A stretch of DNA of 7,915 nucleotides from CALBPI01 sp038533155 (GTDB lineage Bacteria > Pseudomonadota > Gammaproteobacteria > Steroidobacterales > Woeseiaceae): assembly GCA_038533155.1 (NCBI GenBank), contig JBCAZH010000104.1, forward strand, positions 1 through 7,915. The letters run 5' to 3'. Shown piece after piece: positions 1 to 5,804 of this stretch. The notes under the pieces were generated by a model. The model did no database searches. It was not told the DNA's origin and saw only the letters and a list, made by a program, of their open reading frames with translations. Position 1 is the first letter of the stretch, and each line of letters opens with the position of its first letter. A program made the position numbers and the translations under genes.

Positions 1-27
1 AAGCTATCGAGGATCGGCTAGCTCGCG

Positions 28-2130
28 ATGCACCGCACACCCTCAACGGGCATCTTGCTATGGGCCGGCCTGATTGGCTACGGCGTGCTGCTCATCGCGG
101 AACGGCTGATTTTTCTACCGTACCTCGATATGTCTGTGGCTTGGCTTGGGACGGGATGGCTCGCGGCAGGTTTGGTTGTGCATCACCTGCGCGTCTGGCC
201 ATTCGCACTGATCATTGCGTTCGCGATGACGCTGCTGTGGTATCTGACGATATACGCCAGCCCGTTGAGCCAGGCCATTTGGGCAGCGAGCACGACCATT
301 TTGACCGCTTTGGTGATCGGGGGCTCTGTCGAGTTCTTCCTGAGACCGGAGCACCGGGGCGCCGTTGCCCAATACATCTTCCCGTTGATGGGTCTGATGA
401 CATTCCTGACCATGGTCTGCTATGGATTGGGGACCTATTGGCTACTCGGTGATCGTTACTCGGCTGAGGATTCGCCGCTAGCCAACGCGCTGGGGATTTG
501 TATCGGCGTCGCCACCGCGGCGAGTGTCGGGATTCTTTTGGGCATGCCGGTACGCCGCGGACTGCGGCGCTCACTCACACGGAGAGCGATGACGGCATTG
601 GCCACTGGCGTGTTGATGGTCAGCGCATCGGTTGCGGTTGCGCGGTTTCCGAGCGACTGGTTTGAACTGCTGGAGCCGTATCAATACACCTGGCGGACGC
701 TCGCGGTCTGCGGCGGGGTACTGCTGACCCTGATCGCCGGACCCGTTCAGGTAGTAGTCACCTTATTGGTCATGGTGGTTTTGGTTGGCATCCTGCTTAA
801 GGAACGCGTGTTGGCACTGCCGACCGCTCAAGACGGGTTGGTCGCCCTCGTCGAAGGCCAAGCGCTCATAGTCGCGATTACCGCGATCACTTTGCTGTGT
901 ACCGCATTAATGAACAGTCAACGCCGGACACGCCGACTCGCCGGTGCAAACCGCGAAATCGCTCGATGGGTTCAGCAAGCGCACGCCAACATTCCAAAAC
1001 ATCTAGTGCGCGCGCGAATTTCGCAAATCGAACGCGCACTGGAGGTTGCTGGCGATTACTGCGGCGCTTCGGTGTGCGCGATCTATCATTGCGAAACACT
1101 GTCGCGGGACGAGATCGTGCTCAGCATGGAGCAGGTGTGGACAGCGGCGGATGATCCTTTTCTGTCGACCAGTATTCTGTCGCCCTCCATCGATTCGCGA
1201 CAACACAGCGGTCTGCTCGAACAACTCTTGGAACGAGAGCTGTGGTTCCTTCCGGCCGAACCGAAGTCTCGCGTCGCATGGGCTTCCGCATTTGTTCAGG
1301 ACCTGACGGTTCAGGTCAGCATCATGCCAATGGCGTTCGATGGCAACTTGGTCGGTGTACTCGTCATGGTGAGTCATCCACGCGCCCGGATTCGCGACTT
1401 CGATGTGGATTCGCTGCTCGGCACGATTCGTGATCACTACCTCGGCTATCAGAACCATGCGGCAGCGGTCCGCTCGATGTCGTTGTACCAAAAGCAGCTA
1501 CGTGAGCTAACCGCGCGCCTCGCCGACTCCGCCGAGCAAGTTCGGCGCCAAACGTCCGTTGAGCTACACGACGGTTTGGTGCAACGACTGGCCGTTGCAC
1601 GAATGAAGCTGGGCGAACTCAGTATGCAACGAGTCTCGCCACCGAAGACGATCGAGTCGATTACCCAAATCGTCGATGACGCGTTGTCCGAAACCCGCGG
1701 CATTATCCGCGACCTGTCGACTTCCGTGCTGTACGAGCTTGGCCTGATTCCCGCGCTTCAGGAACTGACACAGACGCTGGATCAAATCGGCGATGTTTCG
1801 ATTTCGTTGGAGGAGAAGGGCGAACGCGTTCACCTGAGTGAACCTTTACGCGTGATGATTTTCACGACGATCCGGGAATTGATCGAGAACGCAAGACTGC
1901 ATGCGGACTGCAGCAATCTGTGGGTGATCGTGCAATGGGATAGCGTGCGTGGAATCGCATCCATCGAAGTCAGCGACGATGGCATTCAGCAAGGTTGGTG
2001 GCTCGGTAAACGCAAGTCGGCAGATCTTGGACTCGGCTTGGCTGGCGTCAGCGAGCAACTCAGACGCTTCGGCTACGAACTCAAGTTCGACTTTCGGCCA
2101 GGCGGCGGCACCAGAGCCGTGATAGTCTAA
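28..2130 (+). CDS. Membrane sensor histidine kinase, NarX/HisKA_3 type, with MASE1-like N-terminus and GAF-like region
   Basis: This is a sensor kinase expected to autophosphorylate on histidine and pass the phosphate to the response regulator encoded next. Residues 1-295 are very hydrophobic, with about eight or nine membrane segments (near 8-26, 38-52, 56-76, 83-103, 116-139, 152-173, 186-204, 225-256, 270-295). A tryptophan/glycine-rich pattern around 38-60 recalls the MASE1 sensory domain. Residues ~326-480 look like a GAF-type sensor region, and ~480-510 is a likely coiled linker. The HisKA_3 box is VELHDG with the phospho-histidine at H514. The ATPase domain has an N-box (RELIENARLHA, N621), a G1 box (SDDG, 649-652), a glycine-rich G2 (LGLGLAGV) and a final PGGGT. 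The catalytic set looks complete. A loose GAGGA at 9-13 lies 14 nt before the ATG, so the ribosome site is weak. The MASE1 and GAF assignments are inferred from pattern, and the signal is unknown. Confidence 0.93.
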   Translation: MHRTPSTGILLWAGLIGYGVLLIAERLIFLPYLDMSVAWLGTGWLAAGLVVHHLRVWPFALIIAFAMTLLWYLTIYASPLSQAIWAASTTILTALVIGGSVEFFLRPEHRGAVAQYIFPLMGLMTFLTMVCYGLGTYWLLGDRYSAEDSPLANALGICIGVATAASVGILLGMPVRRGLRRSLTRRAMTALATGVLMVSASVAVARFPSDWFELLEPYQYTWRTLAVCGGVLLTLIAGPVQVVVTLLVMVVLVGILLKERVLALPTAQDGLVALVEGQALIVAITAITLLCTALMNSQRRTRRLAGANREIARWVQQAHANIPKHLVRARISQIERALEVAGDYCGASVCAIYHCETLSRDEIVLSMEQVWTAADDPFLSTSILSPSIDSRQHSGLLEQLLERELWFLPAEPKSRVAWASAFVQDLTVQVSIMPMAFDGNLVGVLVMVSHPRARIRDFDVDSLLGTIRDHYLGYQNHAAAVRSMSLYQKQLRELTARLADSAEQVRRQTSVELHDGLVQRLAVARMKLGELSMQRVSPPKTIESITQIVDDALSETRGIIRDLSTSVLYELGLIPALQELTQTLDQIGDVSISLEEKGERVHLSEPLRVMIFTTIRELIENARLHADCSNLWVIVQWDSVRGIASIEVSDDGIQQGWWLGKRKSADLGLGLAGVSEQLRRFGYELKFDFRPGGGTRAVIV

Positions 2131-2161
2131 TCAAGCAAGAGGTAGCCATTCATCTCGTCAT

Positions 2162-2186
2162 CCTGGCCCACCGACCAGGGGGAGGT
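2162..2186 (+). promoter_or_regulatory. Strong ribosome binding site of the response regulator, beside a small inverted repeat
   Basis: A long purine run (GGGGGAGGT, 2178-2186) includes GGAGGT at 2181-2186, five nt before the GTG at 2192, and fixes that start. Just upstream CCTGG (2162-2166) and CCAGG (2175-2179) can pair around an 8-nt loop, so the hairpin abuts the ribosome site without fully covering it. The ribosome site is clear. A regulatory role for the hairpin is conjecture. Confidence 0.6.
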
Positions 2187-2191
2187 ACCTT

Positions 2192-2812
2192 GTGAGCATT
2201 AGAATCGCCATTGTTGACGACCATCAACTGGTTCGCGACGGATTAGCCTCGCTCCTGCAAGACTTAGACACCGATGTAGAAATCGTTGGACAGGGCGCGA
2301 ACGGTGCAGAAGCTGTCCTAATTGCGGAACAAGAGCAACCCGACATCATGCTGATGGATGTCGCGATGCCGGATATCAACGGTATCGATGCCACACAGAC
2401 CATTCGCGAAATTGCACCGAACGTGCGGGTAATTGCGGTCACCATGCATGCGGAGCGCAGTTTTATCACCGGCATGCTCGGCGCCGGTGCGATGGGATAT
2501 ATCCGCAAAGAATCCGCTTTTGAGGAGATTTCGACGGCGATCGACGAGGTTATCGAAGGGCGAGTCCACCTCGGCGCGGGCATTGAAGAAATTGCGAGCG
2601 ACCACGGGCGCAGCGATACGCTCAGCGCGCGAGAGACCGAAGTGCTGACGATGATCGCCGAAGGGAAGAAAACGAGAGAAATCGCTGCGGACCTTTTTCT
2701 TAGCGAAAAGACGGTGGAGACCCACCGGCGCCAAATTAGTCGGAAACTCAAGATTTCTAGTGTTGCGGAACTGACTAAGTATGCAATTCGACGGAATTTG
2801 ACCTCTGTCTAA
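2192..2812 (+). CDS. NarL/LuxR-family response regulator, partner of the upstream kinase
   Basis: This is a two-domain transcription regulator of 206 residues, a usual length for the NarL family. The receiver domain (about 3-122) has the acidic pair D9/D10, the phospho-accepting aspartate D56 (in MLMD), the switch threonine T84 and the conserved lysine K106 (in YIRKES). The C-terminal LuxR-type helix-turn-helix (about 143-203) starts at LSARETEVL and contains the recognition-helix pattern SEKTVETHRRQI. All key receiver residues are present, so it should be phosphorylated normally by the HisKA_3 kinase 61 nt upstream. Pairing of a NarX-like kinase with a NarL-like regulator is the common arrangement. 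The GTG start is chosen for the excellent Shine-Dalgarno sequence and because the protein then opens directly at the first receiver strand. Transcription probably ends at the terminator starting 33 nt downstream. Target genes cannot be deduced. Confidence 0.95.
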   Translation: MSIRIAIVDDHQLVRDGLASLLQDLDTDVEIVGQGANGAEAVLIAEQEQPDIMLMDVAMPDINGIDATQTIREIAPNVRVIAVTMHAERSFITGMLGAGAMGYIRKESAFEEISTAIDEVIEGRVHLGAGIEEIASDHGRSDTLSARETEVLTMIAEGKKTREIAADLFLSEKTVETHRRQISRKLKISSVAELTKYAIRRNLTSV

Positions 2813-2845
2813 GTAAAAACCCTGACAAAACGCTCGTTTTTGGTG

Positions 2846-2882
2846 AAATCAGACTATATTAAACATAATATTCTGATTTTTT
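2846..2882 (+). terminator. Rho-independent terminator after the response regulator gene
   Basis: AAATCAGA (2846-2853) pairs perfectly with TCTGATTT (2872-2879). After a two-base CT bulge, ATATT (2856-2860) pairs with AATAT (2867-2871), leaving the loop AAACAT. Six T residues (2877-2882) overlap and follow the stem. The stem is AT-rich and so weaker than the terminator at 3535-3560, but its position 33 nt after the stop codon fits the end of the kinase/regulator operon. Confidence 0.7.
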
Positions 2883-2919
2883 AATACAAATCAATGAGTT
2901 ATATATCTACTCGTCCTAC

Positions 2920-2941
2920 ATAGACAGTGTTCTTCGTCTAT
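2920..2941. repeat. Short inverted repeat in the AT-rich intergenic region
   Basis: ATAGAC (2920-2925) and GTCTAT (2936-2941) are exact inverted copies separated by 10 nt. A pyrimidine-rich stretch with a T-run follows (2942-2954). It could be a second weak terminator hairpin or a dimeric protein site. Six-bp arms in an AT-rich region can arise by chance. Confidence 0.35.
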
Positions 2942-3067
2942 CTTTCTGTTTTTTCGACGATTTTTTGGCGGTTATTATCAGGGTTTTCACCGATACCCGG
3001 GTTCGTCGTCTAGGAGTAGCCTAAGAACTCTCGGGAAAGGTCAGTCCATGGATTGGGCGTAAACTTT

Positions 3068-3082
3068 AGGGAAAAAAGCTTG
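3068..3082 (+). promoter_or_regulatory. Ribosome binding site selecting a TTG start for the receiver-like gene
   Basis: AGGGA at 3068-3072 lies seven nt before the in-frame TTG at 3080. The alternative TTG at 3053 has only AAAGG 12 nt away, and the in-frame ATG at 3098 has no clear Shine-Dalgarno sequence. The TTG at 3080 is therefore the best-supported start, though the ATG remains possible. Confidence 0.45.
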
Positions 3083-3502
3083 GCAACGACTGGTGCAATG
3101 CTCTTCGTGCCGCAAGGCACACGGCAAACGGGGTCGCCTCAGATAAGACAGCGGAGTGTCCTTATCTGTGATCCGTCCCGCGGCCTATGTAGGACTATCG
3201 CACAAATCGTGAACGGTCTCGGGGTCCAGGCGGTCGCTGCCACGGATGGCGGCGCCGCAATCCGCTTGGGTGCTATGCATGCACCTGATCTCATTCTTCA
3301 CGCCGAAAACATGCCAGGCCTTCGGGCCATGGACTTTCTCGATGCAGGCTTAGGCCACCTTCTTAATCGCCGCGTTCTTCTGATCGATCGGCGATCCCGG
3401 GGGCTGCCGCGCTGGCTCCCGGTAATCAAAACCCCATTGGATGTCGAACGATGCCAGCAGGAAATCGTTGGACTTCTGAACGGAATGGAACAATCAGGCT
3501 AA
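3080..3502 (+). CDS. Stand-alone receiver-like protein with degenerate phosphorylation site
   Basis: From the TTG at 3080 this gives 140 residues; starting at 3053 gives 149 and at the ATG 3098 gives 134. Counted from 3080, the first ~25 residues are unstructured-looking, then a response-regulator receiver pattern runs to the end. Its elements are a first strand SVLICD with one acidic residue (D31), then PDLILHAENMPGL, which aligns with the usual PDLILLDxxMPG so that alanine (A75) replaces the phospho-accepting aspartate, and a late VIKTP that keeps the conserved lysine (K117). The usual Thr/Ser after strand 4 also seems absent (RVLLIDRR). No output domain follows. It is probably a pseudo-receiver acting through protein contacts rather than phosphorylation. 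Its own leader and terminators suggest a separate transcription unit. Function and partner are unknown. The receiver fold is inferred from motif spacing. Confidence 0.75.
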   Translation: MATTGAMLFVPQGTRQTGSPQIRQRSVLICDPSRGLCRTIAQIVNGLGVQAVAATDGGAAIRLGAMHAPDLILHAENMPGLRAMDFLDAGLGHLLNRRVLLIDRRSRGLPRWLPVIKTPLDVERCQQEIVGLLNGMEQSG

Positions 3503-3525
3503 TCCTCTCCCTTTCCGCCTGATTG
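3491..3525. repeat. 9-bp inverted repeat spanning the stop codon of the receiver-like gene
   Basis: CAATCAGGC (3491-3499) and GCCTGATTG (3517-3525) are perfect inverted copies around a 17-nt pyrimidine-rich loop that includes the TAA stop (3500-3502). The left arm is coding sequence. The structure lies ten nt upstream of a strong terminator. It may protect the transcript 3' end or be a binding site, but no T-run follows it directly. Confidence 0.55.
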
Positions 3526-3534
3526 ATCTCCTCC

Positions 3535-3560
3535 AAGCCCCGGCAACGGGGCTTTTTTTT
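3535..3560 (+). terminator. Strong rho-independent terminator between the receiver-like gene and uvrD
   Basis: AAGCCCCG (3535-3542) pairs perfectly with CGGGGCTT (3547-3554) around a GCAA tetraloop, a GNRA-type stable loop. Eight T residues run from 3553 to 3560. This is a textbook intrinsic terminator 32 nt after the stop codon. It separates the receiver-like gene from uvrD, so uvrD needs its own promoter or read-through. Confidence 0.93.
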
Positions 3561-3571
3561 GGCTACCATGA

Positions 3572-3596
3572 GCGGCCGCGGGACGCCCCGTGCCGC
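3572..3596. repeat. GC-rich hairpin in the uvrD leader, with CATGAGC direct repeats at its edges
   Basis: GCGGC (3572-3576) pairs with GCCGC (3592-3596), and inside it CGGG (3579-3582) pairs with CCCG (3587-3590) around an ACGC loop. Unpaired CG and T form a small internal loop. The structure ends 22 nt before the uvrD ATG. CATGAGC occurs at 3567-3573 and again at 3596-3602, bracketing the hairpin. No good -35/-10 pair and no LexA-type box (CTG-N10-CAG with an AT-rich centre) was found in 3561-3618, so the uvrD promoter was not located. Confidence 0.4.
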
Positions 3597-3618
3597 ATGA
3601 GCCATTGCAAAAGAACCT

Positions 3619-5793
3619 ATGGATGTCACCGCCCTCCTTGAAGGATTGAACGAAGCGCAGCGCGAGGCCGTCAGCGCGCCGCAGGAACCCGTGCTGGTCG
3701 TCGCCGGCGCCGGCAGTGGCAAGACGCGTGTCCTGGTCCACCGCGCCGCCTGGCTGATGCAGGTCGAACACGTTTCACCGCAGAGCCTGCTCGCCGTGAC
3801 GTTTACCAACAAAGCGGCCAGCGAGATGCGCGCGCGTATCGAAAACTTAATCGCGATGCCCGCCCGGCACCTTTGGGTGGGTACGTTCCATGGGTTAGCG
3901 CACCGGCTGCTTCGCAGGCACTGGAGAGAAGCGGGGCTCGTGCAGAATTTTCAGATTCTAGACAGCGCCGATCAGGACCGATTGATCAAGCGGCTGTTGC
4001 GCGAGAGCAGCGCGGCGGACAGCGAGTGGTCGCCTCGCGAAGTGAAGAGCTTTATCAACGGGGCCAAGGACGAGGGTCTGCGTCCAGACCATATGGATGG
4101 CGGCGGTGATCCGAATCGTAAGCGCTTGATCGAGTTCTACAGCGACTATCAAGCTGCCTGCGAACGCAGTGGCGTGATCGACTTTGCGGAAATTCTGCTG
4201 CGTGCGCATGAGCTGTGGCGGGACAACGCGGAACTGCTGACCCACTACCAACGGCGCTTTCGCCATGTTTTGGTCGATGAGTTTCAGGACACCAATGCGA
4301 TCCAGTACGCCTGGATCAAGCTCTTGACCGCCGGAGGTGGTGTGCCGTTCGCGGTCGGTGATGACGACCAATCGATCTATCGGTGGCGTGGCGCGCGCAT
4401 CGAACACATCGGCGGCTTTTCAAAGGACTTTCCGGGCACCCGCGTCGTCAAGCTCGAACAGAATTATCGCTCAACCGGCAATATCCTCAATGCCGCAAAC
4501 GCGATCATTGCCAACAACGGCGGCCGGCTTGGCAAGAACCTTTGGACGGATGGCAAGGACGGCGCGCCGATCAAGCTCTACGCTGCGTTCAATGAACGCG
4601 ACGAGGCGGACTTTATTGTCAATCGCTTGAAAGATTGGATTGCCCAGGGGCAGCGCCGCGATGATGCCGCCATCCTGTATCGATCCAACGCCCAATCGCG
4701 CGTTCTCGAAGAAATGCTGCTCAATGCGCGGATTCCTTACCGGGTCTACGGCGGACTTCGGTTCTTCGAGCGTCAGGAGATTAAGGATGTCCTGGCCTAT
4801 CTTCGACTGATCAGCAACCGCGACGACGATGCTGCATTCGAGCGCGTAGTGAACGTGCCGGCGCGCGGGATAGGGGCACGAAGTGTTGAAGCTATGCGGA
4901 GCTACGCACGCGCCAACGCCTGTTCGTTGTGGCGCGCAGCAGGTGCGGTCGCATCGGACCCCTTGGCCGGCCGAAGCGCCAAAGCCATTCACCGATTCAT
5001 CACGCTGATCGAGACCATGGCTGCGACTTGCGAAAGCCTCGACCTACACGAGAAAGTCGACCAAGTAATCCACACCAGCGATTTGGCGTCGCACTATCGC
5101 AAAGAAGGCGAAGAAAAAGCCGCGACCCGTATTGAGAACATTGAAGAACTGGTCAGCGCGGCACGCGGATTTGCGCCGGAAGACCAGGATGATGCCGACG
5201 ACATGAGTGAGTTGGACGCATTCCTTGCACATGCCGCGCTCGAAGCGGGCGAAGGACAAGCCGACGCGTGGGAGGACTGCGTACAATTGATGACGTTGCA
5301 TTCCGCCAAGGGCCTTGAGTTCCCGCTGGTGTTTATTTGCGGGATGGAAGACGGGCTCTTCCCGCATCAACGATCAGTGACCGACCCCGCCGGTCTCGAG
5401 GAAGAACGGCGGCTCTGTTATGTCGGATGCACCCGAGCGATGCAGGAGCTGTACCTCACGTACGCCGAGCAGCGCCGGCTGCACGGCATGGACAGCTTCG
5501 GCGCACCGTCCCGGTTTATCCGAGAGATTCCCAACGAGTTGATCGAGGAAATTCGACCCCGAGCCAACCTGCAACGACCGATGAGCTCGAACACGCGGCC
5601 ATCGCCATCGGGGCGCTTGGTTGATGACACGCCAGCAATTCAACTGGGGCGTCCTGTTCGTCACGCGAAATTCGGCGATGGCGTGATACTGAATTGTGAA
5701 GGTCAGGGTGCGCACGCCCGAGTTTGGGTCAACTTCGAGTCGGCCGGGACAAAGTGTCTGATGCTGAACTACGCCAACCTTGAGTTAATGTAG
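3619..5793 (+). CDS. uvrD: DNA helicase II, UvrD (superfamily 1A 3'-5' helicase)
   Basis: This is an ATP-driven 3'-5' DNA helicase that acts in mismatch repair (unwinding after MutH/MutL nicking) and nucleotide excision repair (removing the UvrC-cut oligomer). The 724 residues are close to the 720 of the E. coli protein, and all helicase motifs are intact. They are the Q motif (LNEAQREAV, Q14), Walker A AGAGSGKT (29-36), Ia TFTNKAASEM (61-70), GTFHGLAHRLLR (88-99), Walker B LVDEFQDTN (218-226), III GDDDQSIYRWRGA (247-259), IV QNYRST (281-286), V LHSAKGLEF (560-568) and VI YVGCTRA (601-607). A C-terminal UvrD tail with GRPVRHAKFGDG (677-688) matches the Tudor-like module and helps separate UvrD from Rep and PcrA. 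The start at MDVTALLEGLN aligns with the E. coli N-terminus, although the ribosome site (AAAAGA) is weak. trkA follows after 11 nt. Confidence 0.97.
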   Translation: MDVTALLEGLNEAQREAVSAPQEPVLVVAGAGSGKTRVLVHRAAWLMQVEHVSPQSLLAVTFTNKAASEMRARIENLIAMPARHLWVGTFHGLAHRLLRRHWREAGLVQNFQILDSADQDRLIKRLLRESSAADSEWSPREVKSFINGAKDEGLRPDHMDGGGDPNRKRLIEFYSDYQAACERSGVIDFAEILLRAHELWRDNAELLTHYQRRFRHVLVDEFQDTNAIQYAWIKLLTAGGGVPFAVGDDDQSIYRWRGARIEHIGGFSKDFPGTRVVKLEQNYRSTGNILNAANAIIANNGGRLGKNLWTDGKDGAPIKLYAAFNERDEADFIVNRLKDWIAQGQRRDDAAILYRSNAQSRVLEEMLLNARIPYRVYGGLRFFERQEIKDVLAYLRLISNRDDDAAFERVVNVPARGIGARSVEAMRSYARANACSLWRAAGAVASDPLAGRSAKAIHRFITLIETMAATCESLDLHEKVDQVIHTSDLASHYRKEGEEKAATRIENIEELVSAARGFAPEDQDDADDMSELDAFLAHAALEAGEGQADAWEDCVQLMTLHSAKGLEFPLVFICGMEDGLFPHQRSVTDPAGLEEERRLCYVGCTRAMQELYLTYAEQRRLHGMDSFGAPSRFIREIPNELIEEIRPRANLQRPMSSNTRPSPSGRLVDDTPAIQLGRPVRHAKFGDGVILNCEGQGAHARVWVNFESAGTKCLMLNYANLELM

Positions 5794-5804
5794 AATCTCG
5801 GTCG

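Larger units (their letters stand above)
2813..3079. other. AT-rich intergenic region between the response regulator and the receiver-like gene
   Basis: This 267-nt stretch has no recognisable gene. GC is about 29% over 2841-2960 (35 of 120 bases counted), far below the flanking genes. It holds a terminator for the upstream operon (2846-2882), an inverted repeat (2920-2941), several T-runs and the palindrome ACCCGGGT (2995-3002). A promoter for the downstream gene is expected here. The best -10 look-alike is TATTAT at 2973-2978, but no good -35 sits at the right distance. A tiny start-stop frame lies at 3048-3062. Confidence 0.7.

Noticed and set aside
1..27. Possible tail of an upstream gene ending at TAG 19-21
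   Set aside because: Only six codons are visible, so neither coding status nor identity can be supported.
1003..1491. Minus-strand open frame of 162 codons inside the kinase gene
   Set aside because: It lies wholly within the kinase coding frame, its translation has no recognisable domain, and it is rich in Arg/His/Cys as expected from antisense of a GC-rich gene.
2224..2751. Minus-strand open frame of 175 codons opposite the response regulator
   Set aside because: The translation is a serine/isoleucine-rich low-complexity antisense product, and the plus strand encodes an unmistakable receiver plus LuxR domain.
2827..2840. AAAACG-CT-CGTTTT inverted repeat as a possible terminator
   Set aside because: The two-base loop is too tight, five A/T-rich pairs with a GCTC loop would be unstable, and the better hairpin at 2846-2882 accounts for termination.
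3012..3018. AGGAGTA, matching the NarL heptamer consensus on the minus strand
   Set aside because: A single degenerate heptamer is expected by chance at this length, and no second heptamer is placed with a usable spacing.
3568..3600. Ten-codon frame (ATG to TGA) in the uvrD leader
   Set aside because: It has no Shine-Dalgarno sequence, and it begins just eight nt after the terminator T-run. The GC-rich hairpin explains the composition.
3958..4407. Minus-strand open frame of 149 codons opposite uvrD
   Set aside because: It is an antisense shadow of the helicase motif region, with no ribosome site and no recognisable domain.
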